Under the pieces are notes generated by a model. It searched no databases. It saw nothing but the letters and a program-made list of their open reading frames with translations, and was not told where the DNA came from. Positions 8,147-16,774 of a stretch of 64,000 bases of DNA are shown here, in pieces. Origin of the DNA: Zhihengliuella halotolerans (GTDB taxonomy: Bacteria > Actinomycetota > Actinomycetes > Actinomycetales > Micrococcaceae); contig NZ_SHLA01000001.1 in assembly GCF_004217565.1 (NCBI RefSeq), forward strand, positions 2,976,001 to 3,040,000, written 5' to 3'. Every line of letters starts with the position of its first letter. Position 1 is the stretch's first letter. Both the position numbers and the translations under genes were made by a program.

Positions 8147-9565
8147 CTACTTGTCACCGTCCGGCGAGATCAGAGCCATAATGCGATTCAGGTCGTCGAC
8201 GCTGGCGAACTCGATAGCGACCCGGCCCTTCTTTGCACCCAGGGAGATCTTGACGCTCGTGTCCAACCGATCCGAGAGCGAATTGGCGAGATAGTCCAAT
8301 CGCTCGTGCCGCGCGGTGCTACGTGGCTTAGTCTCCCGCCGCTTCTTCTCGACGCCCTCATTCATGGCGACCAGTTCCTCGGTCGCCCGAACGGACAGGC
8401 CCTCAGAGACGATCCGTTGTGCGAGGCGTTCGATCTCCGCCGGGTCCGCCAGAGCCAGCAATGCGCGCGCATGTCCCTGGCTGATAACACCCGCTGCTAC
8501 CCGTCGTTGGACGAGGGCTGGGAGCTTCATGAGCCGAATCGTGTTGGAGATCTGCGGACGGGAACGGCCGATTCGTTCGGACAGCTCTTCCTGGGTACAG
8601 CCGAACTCCCCAAGCAACTGCTGGTACGCCGCCGCCTCTTCGAGTGGATTGAGTTGGGAACGGTGCAGGTTCTCAAGGAGCGCATCACGAAGGAGATCTT
8701 CGTCCGTGGTCATACGGACGATGGCGGGAATCGTATCCAGTCCGGCCTGCTGCGTGGCACGCCAGCGGCGCTCGCCCATGACGAGTTCGTATTCGGCATC
8801 GCCGGACTCAGTGGAAGGACGTACCACGATCGGCTGCAGGAGGCCGATCTCCTTAATGGAATGTACCAGCTCGTCCATGTCCTCTTCATCGAAGACCTGA
8901 CGTGGCTGCTTGCGATTCGGGTGGATCGCCGCGACGGAAAGCTCGGCGAAGGTGGCCCCAGGTACAGGAACTAGCGACGGCTCGTCCTTGGATTCAGCTA
9001 CCGGTGACTCCGCTTCTACTGCGTCGGCAGCGGACGTAGCCGACCGCGATCGGGCCTGTCCGATAACATCTGGCATAGCGGGGCGTTTGCCGCCCCTCGA
9101 CGGCGCCGTTCGGGTCGACGACGACGATCCCTTGCTGCCGTCGTGATCCGCGTCGGCAGTGCGGCCGGGAGTGAAGAACATGTCAACTGGGCGCGCCTTG
9201 GTTCGCGCAACGGCGCCCGCTCTGCCCGCAGCCTTGGCAGGATCCGTCGTCGACACGCGCGCCTCGTCCTCCTCAGGGCTCCGAGAGGGCCGACGATCGG
9301 ATGTTGCGGTCGACGGGTCCTTCGAAGCCTCAGGCCGTCCTGCAGGACCGCGCACGCCCTCTGGTGCGGGTCCCTTCCCTGTGCCCGAGCTCGGCTTGGC
9401 GGCCTGCTTGGGCGCCCTCTGAGTCGACGTCTTGGTACTCGAGTCGGCCGGCCTGTTGTCCCCGCCCTCGTCCGCTCCGGGACCATCTTGTCCGGTGTCG
9501 GCGGTCGGCGAGCTAGAGATTAGTGCACCCAACCCGCGACCTAGGCCACGACGCTTCTCTGCCAT
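8147..9565 (-). CDS. parB: Chromosome-partitioning protein ParB
   Basis: This 472-residue CTP-dependent DNA clamp loads at parS sites and spreads to build the partition complex. The ParA-stimulating N-terminus is [16 protein letters not shown]. An unusually long, charged, Ser/Pro/Ala-rich linker of about 180 residues follows. The CTP/parS domain starts near residue 203 ([19 protein letters not shown]) and contains the GERRWRA motif near residue 267. The helix-turn-helix region has [20 protein letters not shown], and the C-terminus is a dimerisation domain. The frame is open to 9592, but the ATG at 9565 has GAGGGAG just upstream and lies about 25 bases from a predicted promoter start point. 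The gene is separated from parA by 2.2 kb and appears to have its own promoter. Confidence 0.96.
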   Translation of the reverse strand: MAEKRRGLGRGLGALISSSPTADTGQDGPGADEGGDNRPADSSTKTSTQRAPKQAAKPSSGTGKGPAPEGVRGPAGRPEASKDPSTATSDRRPSRSPEEDEARVSTTDPAKAAGRAGAVARTKARPVDMFFTPGRTADADHDGSKGSSSSTRTAPSRGGKRPAMPDVIGQARSRSATSAADAVEAESPVAESKDEPSLVPVPGATFAELSVAAIHPNRKQPRQVFDEEDMDELVHSIKEIGLLQPIVVRPSTESGDAEYELVMGERRWRATQQAGLDTIPAIVRMTTDEDLLRDALLENLHRSQLNPLEEAAAYQQLLGEFGCTQEELSERIGRSRPQISNTIRLMKLPALVQRRVAAGVISQGHARALLALADPAEIERLAQRIVSEGLSVRATEELVAMNEGVEKKRRETKPRSTARHERLDYLANSLSDRLDTSVKISLGAKKGRVAIEFASVDDLNRIMALISPDGDK

Positions 9566-9597
9566 GTTCTCCCTCTCAGTGACTCCAGGCACCGTAA

Positions 9598-9626
9598 GTC
9601 ATAGCGCCTCATCAGATTGAGTTCAA
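9598..9626 (-). promoter_or_regulatory. Predicted parB promoter
   Basis: On the minus strand a -35 element TTGAAC (9621-9626) and a -10 element TATGAC (9598-9603) are separated by exactly 17 bases. Transcription would start near 9590, leaving a leader of about 25 bases before the parB ATG at 9565. This fits independent transcription of parB, away from parA. Confidence 0.6.
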
Positions 9627-9817
9627 TCCTACTCGCGCTTTTGGGCAACTGCCTCCAACTGGTTAGCCGCGTCCCGTCGTAGACTATTCGCTTCAGTCGC
9701 GCTTCGTCGCAAGTCGACAACCCCTCATTCAGGAGGCAAGGACAGGCAGTGATTCCGACGTTTAGCGCCGACCTGGTGAATCGTCCCGTGGAGGCCTCCG
9801 GATCCATCCTTCGCGCC

Positions 9818-9833
9818 TGTTTCACGTGAAACC
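9818..9833. promoter_or_regulatory. parS site 2
   Basis: TGTTTCACGTGAAACC matches the parS consensus at 15 of 16 positions. It is the first site upstream of the parB promoter, about 190 bases from it. Confidence 0.93.
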
Positions 9834-9937
9834 ACAGTCGCAAGCAGCACACGTACCCGCGTCAGTAGCACCCGGCCTGCCGCCCGAACGTTCCGAACGC
9901 GAAACTCTACGAGCGGGGCCTCGTTTGCGAATGCAGT

Positions 9938-9953
9938 CGTTTCACGTGAAACA
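9938..9953. promoter_or_regulatory. parS site 3
   Basis: CGTTTCACGTGAAACA matches the parS consensus at 15 of 16 positions. It lies 120 bases from site 2. Confidence 0.93.
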
Positions 9954-10290
9954 GCAGAGCCGTCTCTAGTCTCTACCTAGATTCCACAAACCGCAGTCAC
10001 GCGTCACGTGGCCTAGACACCTGGCCGGCATAGACTCATAACTCGCTTCCACCGCGGTTACGAGAGTTGATGAGCGTGGAAGAGCCATCACGGGTGACAG
10101 GCCGGAACGTGAGAGGCTACTGGGCCACGTTGCTGTCGGGGCAATCTGAAAATGTAGATTCCACAACATAGTTCCATCAACAACCAGACCTGAACACCCG
10201 AGACGCCTCGCGCCACCTGTGGCGCACGTGGGTCGCTGGCCCCAACGACCATTGTCTTCGATCAAGCACAGTGCGCCGTTCCCCCATATA

Positions 10291-10306
10291 TGTTCCACGT
10301 GAAACG
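10291..10306. promoter_or_regulatory. parS site 4 (variant)
   Basis: TGTTCCACGTGAAACG matches the parS consensus at 14 of 16 positions. The left half has TTCC instead of TTTC, a variant shared with sites 6 and 7. Confidence 0.85.
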
Positions 10307-10340
10307 AGGCAGGCATGCACCAGAATGGCCGTCATCGCCA

Positions 10341-10365
10341 AGTGTTCTAAGAGCACGAGAACACT
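10341..10365. repeat. Inverted repeat in the parA-parB gap
   Basis: AGTGTTCT at 10341-10348 is the exact reverse complement of AGAACACT at 10358-10365, with a 9-base spacer. Function is unknown: it could be an operator or an RNA hairpin if the gap is transcribed. Confidence 0.4.
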
Positions 10366-10852
10366 CGCTACAACTCCGCGCCGCATCGCCTGACAGACCC
10401 GTTGGGTAATCCACTCCTTTGGTCCACAAGAAGCTCTCTGCGCCAAAGGCGTCAAACACAGTCAACGCGCATGTATCCCACTCACCAGCGCAAGGCGGCC
10501 GTTAGAGCTCGCCCACTTGACGGACTCTGCGCACCATGAGTCGAACTGCCTACCCGCCCCGCTCCCCTGCACATGCACCTTCCTTATGCGGAAGCTGCTC
10601 TGCTGGCCAGCTCCGATGAATGGACGTCCTGTCTGCTAGCGCTTCAGACGTGGCAGGCGAAGGAGAGGAGTTCCAGCGATGTGCGTTTGCTTGGCACCGC
10701 GTAAGCACCAAAGGCAACTGTGGACCTGCACTGTTCGTTGTGCACACAACATTGAAGTATGTTCCATTCCGTTGAGCCGGACTGAGCTCGCCGAAGCCAT
10801 ATTGGGGCACGCAGCTACTGGAAGTTTCTCCCGGGCATACAAGTTCCTGGTA

Positions 10853-10868
10853 CGTTTCACGTGAAACG
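10853..10868. promoter_or_regulatory. parS site 5
   Basis: CGTTTCACGTGAAACG matches the parS consensus at 14 of 16 positions, with the central 14 bases perfect. Its 16 bases are identical to those of site 1. Confidence 0.92.
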
Positions 10869-11001
10869 AGCAACGCAGTCATGTCTGCCGACATGACCCG
10901 AGACTCCCATACGTCAACAGCCTGGACATCGGCTTGATTCGAGATCCGCTATGTTCTCCGAGCCTCACCGATTAGCCAGTCCAACCTGACCCGGCCCGCC
11001 T

Positions 11002-11017
11002 TGTTCCACGTGAAACA
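11002..11017. promoter_or_regulatory. parS site 6 (variant)
   Basis: TGTTCCACGTGAAACA matches the parS consensus at 15 of 16 positions, with one change in the left half. It is identical to site 7. Confidence 0.9.
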
Positions 11018-11437
11018 TCTGGGCCGGTGAAGCTGAAACCCATGCCTCCTCATATAGCCCCTATCCCACGTGTCCAGCCGAGAGCAGACAGGGTGGCAAC
11101 ACCCACCGATCTTCTGCCACGCCAGATTCTCCACATCCGGAGATAGTACAGGCAGCCCACCACATCGAATCGGAGGATCTCCACCTGGAATCCCCACGCC
11201 ATGGGAGGCCCCGCCAGCAGGTAATGCCTAGCTCACAGACCTCCCAAACCTTGAACGGGTCCCAGGTTCAGGATCATGCACAAGCCCACTCCTCCCGCCA
11301 GACTCCCCCGCTGATCGACGTGCCCGGGGGCTCCGACGCCGCAGGGCCAGTCCGACAACGTTGACATCTGCCGGCACCAGTCTGCGATCGATAGCGCTCA
11401 CCGGGATACTGGGAGAACGGCATCCTGCCCCGTGTCG

Positions 11438-11453
11438 TGTTCCACGTGAAACA
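11438..11453. promoter_or_regulatory. parS site 7 (variant)
   Basis: TGTTCCACGTGAAACA matches the parS consensus at 15 of 16 positions and is identical to site 6. It lies about 200 bases from the parA terminator. Confidence 0.9.
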
Positions 11454-11657
11454 TCGCCTGGGCCAGTGCATCCATGTCGCGCAACACACGCCGTACCTTA
11501 AAGGCGACTCGGTCCGCTTCTGTTGGCAGGCCCGTTGCCGGACAAAGTTGAACGACAACGGTGCACTTGGAAGATGCACAGTACTGTCGGGCCTGGAGCT
11601 GCAACGAAGCGCGAGCCACCGTTGGAGTGAAACTCTGGAAAGTTGCATGGGTGGGGC

Positions 11658-11696
11658 AAAAGAAAGGGTCCGAAGCCCCTCAAGGACTTCGGACCC
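11658..11696 (-). terminator. Intrinsic terminator after parA
   Basis: On the minus strand a 10-bp stem (11687-11696 with 11666-11675) is followed by TTTCTTTT at 11658-11665. It lies 44 bases beyond the parA stop and should end the rsmG-parA transcript. This separates parA from parB transcriptionally. Confidence 0.87.
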
Positions 11697-11739
11697 GGTC
11701 CAGAAGCAACCGCGCCGACCAGCGGCAGTTGCATCGGCG

Positions 11740-12888
11740 CTACGTCTTCTTCGCGACACCCCTATCGGCAATCTCAGTTGAGGCTTCCATGTAGGAAAGG
11801 GCTCCTGTCGAACTGCGATCATACGTAATAACAGACTGTTGGTAGCTGGGTGCCTCGGAGATTCGAACGCTCCGCGGGATGACCGCCTCAAGCACCTCGT
11901 TGGGGAAGTGGTTTCTGACTTCCTGGGCTACCTGTGCTGCAAGGTTGGTCCGTCCGTCATACATCGTCAGCAGGATAGTCGAGACGACGAGGTCAGCGTT
12001 CAAGTGCTTCTGAATCATCTCGATGTTCTTCAGAAGTTGGCTAAGCCCCTCGAGCGCGTAGTACTCGCACTGAATCGGGATGAGTACCTCACGCGCGGCA
12101 ACGAACGCGTTAACGGTCAAGAGCCCCAGACTCGGCGGGCAGTCAATGAAGACATAGTCCAGTCGGTCCATGCCTTCGGCGTCACGATACGTCGCGTACT
12201 GGTCCAACGCACGGCGTAGCCGCTGTTCGCGCGCAACGAGCGAGACCAATTCGATTTCGGCCCCGGCAAGATCGATGGTGGCGGGAGCAACTACCAGGTT
12301 GTCCAGATCCGGACAGGGAGCGACAACGTCCTGCAACGGCAGATCGTTGATGAGCACATCGTAGATGCTGTCGATCTCCGAGTGGTGCTCAATACCAAGC
12401 GCTGTCGACGCATTGCCCTGGGGATCGATGTCGACTACGAGAACGTTGAGCCCGGATTGGGCTAGCGCTGCAGCAACATTCACAGTCGTCGTCGTCTTTC
12501 CGACGCCGCCCTTCTGGTTGCTGATTGTGAAGTAGCGCGTACGGTCAGGCTTCGGCAGGCCCCGCCCCTTGAGCCGCTCTCGGCGCATGTTCTCATTGAC
12601 CAGCTGACTAGCCAATGGGGTGCTGTCGTCCATGGTGTCCATAATGTTCCGAACCCGTGCCTCTAGTTGTTGGTGAACCGGCTCGGTCGCCACCGAATTG
12701 CCGATTTCCGAAAGCGTTTCACGTGAAACAGGTGATGACGTCGACTCTGAAACGTTTACTGGTTGATTTTGCGCATTGTGCCGAACGGCTCCGTTTCCGC
12801 TCTGAAATTCTCGTGCCTGCCCCGAACTGCTCCTACCGGCCGAGAACAACGCGGCAAGCGAGGGCACCCGACGTTCAGTGCCCCTCAC
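11740..12888 (-). CDS. parA: Chromosome-partitioning ATPase ParA
   Basis: A 382-residue deviant Walker ATPase that drives origin segregation together with ParB. The P-loop is NQKGGVGKTTTTVN near residue 126. The A' motif is VLVVDIDPQGNAST, and the Walker B region is DYVFIDCPPSLGLLT. About 115 residues precede the ATPase fold and include PVSRETLSE, whose codons contain a parS site, as in M. tuberculosis ParA. The start used is the GTG at 12888, 58 bases after rsmG; it lacks a strong ribosome-binding site, and a shorter form starting at the GTG at 12693 or later is possible. It shares a transcript with rsmG rather than parB. Confidence 0.93.
   Translation of the reverse strand: MRGTERRVPSLAALFSAGRSSSGQAREFQSGNGAVRHNAQNQPVNVSESTSSPVSRETLSEIGNSVATEPVHQQLEARVRNIMDTMDDSTPLASQLVNENMRRERLKGRGLPKPDRTRYFTISNQKGGVGKTTTTVNVAAALAQSGLNVLVVDIDPQGNASTALGIEHHSEIDSIYDVLINDLPLQDVVAPCPDLDNLVVAPATIDLAGAEIELVSLVAREQRLRRALDQYATYRDAEGMDRLDYVFIDCPPSLGLLTVNAFVAAREVLIPIQCEYYALEGLSQLLKNIEMIQKHLNADLVVSTILLTMYDGRTNLAAQVAQEVRNHFPNEVLEAVIPRSVRISEAPSYQQSVITYDRSSTGALSYMEASTEIADRGVAKKT
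12715..12730. promoter_or_regulatory. parS site 8, inside parA
   Basis: CGTTTCACGTGAAACA matches the parS consensus at 15 of 16 positions. It lies within the 5' part of parA and encodes part of the VSRET peptide that recurs in ParA N-termini of other actinobacteria. Confidence 0.92.
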
Positions 12889-12946
12889 TTGTCCGAACTC
12901 ATTCGGATCAAACTGAAGAAAATCATCACAGGTACAGACTATCGGT

Positions 12947-13591
12947 TCAAGCCGAGCCTACCCGGACACGAACGACTGTTGTCGGTTCCTCCAGGACGTT
13001 CTCCCCTGCCGTCAGAATATCCGTGGCTAGAGCGCCACGCTTCCGCAGGACCTTACGCGCCTTCTCAATCTCTTCGGCCGCGCTACGGCCCTTCAAAGCG
13101 AGCAGTTCTCCGCGTCCGTGCAGCAGCGGCAGAGTGATATCGGCCAGCTTGCTGAGCGCAGAGACTGCACGGGCTGTCACCACATCCACGTCGACTTCAT
13201 CGAAGAACAGTTCCGAGCGACCACGAAGAACCCTGATGTTCTCCAAGCCGAGATCCACGATCACCTCACCCAGCCAAGTGCATCGACGCTCCAGCGGTTC
13301 AATCAGCGTGATATCGAGGTCGGGCCGGGCCAAAGCGAATGTCAGGCCGGGCAGCCCGGCGCCACTGCCGACATCGGCGACTGCGGCACCCTGAGGAATC
13401 AGCTCAGTAACCACCGCGCAATTGAGCACGTGCCGGCCCCAGAGGCGCGGAACTTCTCGCGGACCGAGGAGCCCTCGCTCGATACCGGAGGTGGCGAGAT
13501 GCTCGACGTAACGTTCGGTCAGTGCGAGGCGTTCCCCGAAGACCTCCAACGCAGCACCGCGTTCGGCGATGGTCAATGCGTGCTCTTCCAC
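12947..13591 (-). CDS. rsmG: 16S rRNA (guanine527-N7)-methyltransferase
   Basis: This 214-residue SAM-dependent methyltransferase (GidB) modifies G527 of 16S rRNA. The family sequences RLWGRHVLNCAVV and VADVGSGAGLPGLTFALARPD (SAM-binding glycine motif, about residues 75-90) are clear, followed by LIEPLERRCTWL. The length is typical. It precedes parA by 58 bases on the same strand. A strong terminator between jag and rsmG indicates that rsmG-parA form their own transcription unit. Confidence 0.95.
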   Translation of the reverse strand: MEEHALTIAERGAALEVFGERLALTERYVEHLATSGIERGLLGPREVPRLWGRHVLNCAVVTELIPQGAAVADVGSGAGLPGLTFALARPDLDITLIEPLERRCTWLGEVIVDLGLENIRVLRGRSELFFDEVDVDVVTARAVSALSKLADITLPLLHGRGELLALKGRSAAEEIEKARKVLRKRGALATDILTAGENVLEEPTTVVRVRVGSA

Positions 13592-13640
13592 TTCTGTCCC
13601 TTCCGGAAGCCGGCGGGCGCTCGCCCGGAATCTGAATTCA

Positions 13641-13671
13641 AAAATCGGGCGGTCCCGAGGACCGCCCGATT
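13641..13671 (-). terminator. Intrinsic terminator between jag and rsmG
   Basis: A perfect 13-bp stem (13659-13671 with 13643-13655) with a 3-base loop is followed on the minus strand by a short T run. It lies just after the jag stop and closes the ribosomal-protein/yidC/jag operon. Confidence 0.92.
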
Positions 13672-13684
13672 CATGTGCTGAGAA

Positions 13685-14209
13685 CTAAACAACCGCCGAG
13701 ACGACGACATGGCGGCCGGAACCTTCTCCGTCTGATTCGCTGTGCAGGCCGAGATCAGCGACGACGTCGTGTACCTGCTTGCGCTCGTAAGCGCTCATGG
13801 GCTCGAGCGTGACACGTTCGCCAGTCTCCTTCACCTGTTCGGCCGCATCTGCCGCAATCTTCTGCAGTTGAGCGGACCGCCCCTTACGGTACTCGAGGAT
13901 GTCCAGGATCAAACGTGAGCGATGTCCGGTCTGTGTGAGCACCGCCAGCCGTGTGAGCTCCTGGAGTGCATCCAGGCCGGCACCATCCTGGCCGACGAGT
14001 TCGCGCAACGCCGACTGGTCGCCCTCATCCTGGACGATCGAGATGTAGGTGCGCCCCTTGCGAATCTCGATATCGATGTCGCCATCGATGTCCGCGATGT
14101 CCAGCAATTCCTCGAGGTAATCAGCGGCGATGTCGCCTTCTTCTTCGAGTCTCGATGGCGGAATCTCTTCAGCCTCGACGGATTCTGCTGGTGCCGGTAT
14201 CTCGCTCAT
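13685..14209 (-). CDS. jag: RNA-binding protein Jag/KhpB (KH and R3H domains)
   Basis: A 174-residue protein with an acidic N-terminus, a KH-like region (residues about 25-95, with LVGQDGAGLDALQELTRLAV holding the GxxG-type loop) and a C-terminal R3H domain. The R3H signature follows LEPMSAYERKQVHDVVAD. KhpB proteins bind RNA and affect cell elongation and division in Gram-positive bacteria. It starts two bases after the yidC stop, in the conserved rpmH-rnpA-yidD-yidC-jag order. The N-terminal Jag_N domain of firmicutes is missing, as is usual in actinobacteria. Confidence 0.92.
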   Translation of the reverse strand: MSEIPAPAESVEAEEIPPSRLEEEGDIAADYLEELLDIADIDGDIDIEIRKGRTYISIVQDEGDQSALRELVGQDGAGLDALQELTRLAVLTQTGHRSRLILDILEYRKGRSAQLQKIAADAAEQVKETGERVTLEPMSAYERKQVHDVVADLGLHSESDGEGSGRHVVVSAVV

Positions 14210-14211
14210 GG

Positions 14212-15183
14212 CTACTTCTTCCTGCGGTTCTTGCGCTGCGGCTGCGAACGCTGGACCTTCGGGGGTTCCGGAACCTCTGGTGCCTCAGCCTCAGCCTCAG
14301 CCTTCTTCTTCTTTTCATGAACCGGCGGCAGCCCCTTGGCGGCGCGGCGCGCATTGAGCTCGCGCTCAGCCTGAGACCCCGGCGTCGGGTTGCGGCGAAT
14401 GATGTAGTACTGCTGGGCCAGTGTCCACAAGTTGGTGGCGGTCCAGTAGATCAGCACGCCGATCGGGAAGTTGATGCCGCCGATACCGAAGACGAGCGGC
14501 AGGATGTACAGCATCATCTTCTGCTGCTGCATGAAGGGGCCCTCGAGGGCTTCCTTGGTCATGTTCTTCGTCATGATCTGCTTCTGCGTAATGAACTGCG
14601 AAGCGACCATCGCGAGGATCATGACGACGGAGATCACGATGACGGCGATCTGCGGCGAACCCGAGTTGAACGTGCCCAGGAACGTTTGGGACAGGCCTGC
14701 GCCGAAGATCGAGGAGTCGGCGAAGTGGTGGGTCTGGTTGACCGTCAGCTGCCCGATGCCCTCGTTGTTCTCCGACGCTCCGCGGGCGTTGTTCAGCGAG
14801 TGGAACAGCGCGAAGAAGAAAGGCATCTGGATGAGCAGCGGCAGACAGGACGAAAGCGGGTTCGTCTTGTGGCGCTTGAACAGTTCGCGCTGCTCGGCCA
14901 GCATGGCCTGCTGCGAGAGCTGGTCCTTCTTGCCCTTGTACTTGGCCTGGAGCTTGCGCAGGTCAGGCTGCAGCGCCTGCATGGCGCGCTGCGCCTTGAT
15001 CTGCTTGACGAAGACCGGAATCAGCGCGGCACGAATGAGCAACACCAGCAGCACGATGGACAACGTCCAGTTCCAGCCGGAAGTCTCGTCAAGGCCGATG
15101 GCCGTGAGGATCTCGTGGCAGATGCGCAAGATCCAGGTGACGACCCATTGGAACGGCCACAAGATCGTGTCAAAGAAACCCAT
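14212..15183 (-). CDS. yidC: Membrane protein insertase YidC
   Basis: This 323-residue YidC/Oxa1 family protein inserts membrane proteins, with or without SecYEG. The first helix region is followed by the conserved hydrophobic segment WTLSIVLLVLLIRAALIPVF, where the arginine lies in the hydrophilic groove. The family core LQALQPD-like stretch is MQALQPDLRKLQAKYKGKK, and PLLIQMPFFFALFHSL marks the next helices. The last third is hydrophilic, with a basic, Glu/Lys-rich tail that could touch the ribosome. It starts 6 bases after yidD. Confidence 0.95.
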   Translation of the reverse strand: MGFFDTILWPFQWVVTWILRICHEILTAIGLDETSGWNWTLSIVLLVLLIRAALIPVFVKQIKAQRAMQALQPDLRKLQAKYKGKKDQLSQQAMLAEQRELFKRHKTNPLSSCLPLLIQMPFFFALFHSLNNARGASENNEGIGQLTVNQTHHFADSSIFGAGLSQTFLGTFNSGSPQIAVIVISVVMILAMVASQFITQKQIMTKNMTKEALEGPFMQQQKMMLYILPLVFGIGGINFPIGVLIYWTATNLWTLAQQYYIIRRNPTPGSQAERELNARRAAKGLPPVHEKKKKAEAEAEAPEVPEPPKVQRSQPQRKNRRKK

Positions 15184-15189
15184 TACCCG

Positions 15190-15579
15190 TTATGCTCCTC
15201 GTGCCGCGTCCGCGGCGTGCTCGTCATCGTCCGCTGGAATCGGCGGATGATTCATCACCATGATCTGCGGCAGTTTGCCATCGGGCCAAATCCGTCGGCC
15301 CTCCGGAACGTGATCGATGCCCCCGTGACTGAACGGATTGCACCGAAAAATGCGCTTTGTCGCCAGGTATACGCCCTTGATGGCCCCGTGCACGGTGACA
15401 GCCTCGAGAGCGTATGCCGAGCAACTCGGGAAGTACTTGCAGACGTCACCATAGATGGGTGAGATCAGTTTGCGGTAGACCAGCAGGAACCCGATGATCA
15501 GATTCCGCGGTAGGTCCACAATGAAGCGTACGACGGCGTCGCGCCGGGTCCGTGCCTCAGTCACCGTGTCCGTCCGCAT
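15190..15579 (-). CDS. yidD: Membrane protein insertion efficiency factor YidD
   Basis: A 129-residue member of the YidD family, defined by YRKLISPIYGDVCKYFPSCS, the following AYALEAV, and RIFRCNPFSHGGIDHVP. The conserved cysteines (VCKYFPSCS and FRCNPF) are all present. YidD aids membrane insertion by YidC at the cytoplasmic face. The ATG at 15579 lies inside the end of rnpA, a 23-base overlap; a shorter GTG start is possible. The tail beyond the core is acidic and histidine-containing, and not conserved. Confidence 0.92.
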   Translation of the reverse strand: MRTDTVTEARTRRDAVVRFIVDLPRNLIIGFLLVYRKLISPIYGDVCKYFPSCSAYALEAVTVHGAIKGVYLATKRIFRCNPFSHGGIDHVPEGRRIWPDGKLPQIMVMNHPPIPADDDEHAADAARGA

Positions 15580-15946
15580 CTGCCGGAACGCGCCGGCGAT
15601 TCTTGTGGTGCGCGGACTTCGCAGCCGAACGCATCAATGAATGTGCTTCCTCGTTCAGTTCGTCCCACTGCGCCGCCGAAGCAGCGGGCAGAGCCCGCAT
15701 GACAACGTCGAAACCGGTGGGGAACTCGTCGAGGAGCGAAGCGCTGATCGCGCGCAGTCTCCTCTTAACGAGGTTGCGGTGCACCGCGTTCCCGACGGCC
15801 TTGGACACGATGAACCCGAAGCGCGTCGGCGCCGAATCCCGAAAACGTGCATATAACACGACGTTCCGGCGCCCAACACGGGCACCGGAACGTACAGTGG
15901 TTGAGTAGTCCCTCGCGGAACGCACCCGGTGCACCTTGGGCAACAT
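15557..15946 (-). CDS. rnpA: Ribonuclease P protein component
   Basis: A small basic protein of 129 residues that assists the RNase P RNA in maturing tRNA 5' ends. The RNR-type motif appears as NAVHRNLVKRRLRA (about residues 54-67), where the common form is RNRIKRRLRE. The N-terminal MLPKVHRVRSARDYSTTVRS matches the family's substrate-leader binding region. It lies 61 bases after rpmH and overlaps yidD. Confidence 0.94.
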   Translation of the reverse strand: MLPKVHRVRSARDYSTTVRSGARVGRRNVVLYARFRDSAPTRFGFIVSKAVGNAVHRNLVKRRLRAISASLLDEFPTGFDVVMRALPAASAAQWDELNEEAHSLMRSAAKSAHHKNRRRVPADADGHGD

Positions 15947-16007
15947 GGCGATGAGGCCTATCTGTTGGCAGGGAACAGCGAGATGCTCACGAAGGGGCCT
16001 GCTCTAT

Positions 16008-16145
16008 TTAGGCAGAAAGTTCGGTGCGGCCCTTGGTGCGGCGGGCAGCCAGGATGGCGCGGCCGGCGCGGGTCCGCATACGCAGACGGAAGCCGTGCTT
16101 CTTGGCACGACGGCGGTTATTCGGCTGAAAAGTCCGCTTGCTCAC
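16008..16145 (-). CDS. rpmH: 50S ribosomal protein L34
   Basis: A 45-residue protein reading [18 protein letters not shown] at its N-terminus and ending GRTELSA. This is the complete, highly conserved L34 of the large ribosomal subunit. The start is a GTG at 16143-16145 with GGAGTT upstream on the minus strand. Its position next to dnaA, transcribed away from it, is universal in bacteria with this origin layout. Confidence 0.97.
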   Translation of the reverse strand: MSKRTFQPNNRRRAKKHGFRLRMRTRAGRAILAARRTKGRTELSA

Positions 16146-16774
16146 AGTAGTAACTCCAAGACGATCATTTGATGCGCCTTAACCCGTTGCTACAGGGGGA
16201 AGAACAGGCTGACGCTCGATATTCACGTGCCGCTTCCGAACTCCTCGCCGGCGACTCCAACCAGCCCCAGACGAGGGCCGGCGCCGATCTGAACAACAGA
16301 TCTGCACGGTAGTCGCGGCCTGAGGTTCCCTCAAAAGCGGACACACAGGACTAAACAACGATAGGGGTCTACCGCACTATCAGTCAAATGGGAAGACGAG
16401 TGGCGTCCAGCACAGCCGTCCTGGAACGCACGGGACATTGTCGTCAACGGACGTCAGAAGCAGGTTCCCACAGATCTCCACAACTTGTGAACTCACAATC
16501 CACACCTGTGGACGACGGGTAGCGCGAACGCCCCGAACGGCAGCGCCACAATGACCCGATCATCCCTGGAATCACAAGGGTGTAAGCAGTTCTGTGGACA
16601 ACGCGACGACGACCGTGCGCTGGGGCTCAAGTTATCCACCGCCTGTGAATAAATCTGTGGATAGTCGGCTACAGTTGATCTCCCGACGTTCCGTTCCGGC
16701 CCGTCGGGAGACGGCACGGCCCACAGCGGTCGAAGACCAGCACGGCGGCTCCTCGCGAAGGGAAATCACACAAC
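16146..16774. promoter_or_regulatory. rpmH-dnaA intergenic region with DnaA boxes
   Basis: This 629-base divergent region must hold the promoters of rpmH and dnaA. It carries several DnaA-box-like 9-mers. TGTGGACAA at 16593-16601 is a perfect TTGTCCACA on the minus strand, and TGTGAATAA at 16644-16652 is a perfect TTATTCACA. TTATCCACC (16632) and TGTGGATAG (16656) match at 8 of 9. Three boxes crowd into 16632-16664. Further weak copies lie around 16464-16515. They are suited to autoregulation of dnaA or to forming part of the origin. I could not assign individual promoters with confidence. Confidence 0.7.

Larger units (their letters stand above)
9627..11657. other. 2-kb non-coding parA-parB gap carrying six parS sites (centromere-like region)
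   Basis: No reading frame here has family resemblance, a good ribosome-binding site or actinobacterial codon use, and the sequence looks less GC-rich than the flanking genes. It contains six parS sites (9818, 9938, 10291, 10853, 11002 and 11438), spaced roughly 105 to 550 bases apart. A 12-bp direct repeat TAGATTCCACAA occurs at 9978 and 10155. An inverted repeat (8-bp arms at 10341 and 10358) has a 9-base loop. ParA and ParB genes are normally adjacent or overlapping; here the parA terminator and the parB promoter bound this gap. I infer it is the main ParB loading platform of the chromosome. Confidence 0.75.

Noticed and set aside
11240-11280. tRNA-like GGTCCCAGGTTCAGGATC in the parA-parB gap.
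   Set aside because: Only resembles a T arm; no acceptor, D arm or anticodon arm can be formed.
9541-11891. About a dozen short frames (60-205 residues) in the parA-parB gap, several with FHVEH or FHVKH peptides.
   Set aside because: They overlap one another on both strands, lack ribosome sites, have no actinobacterial codon bias, and the shared peptides are simply translations of parS.
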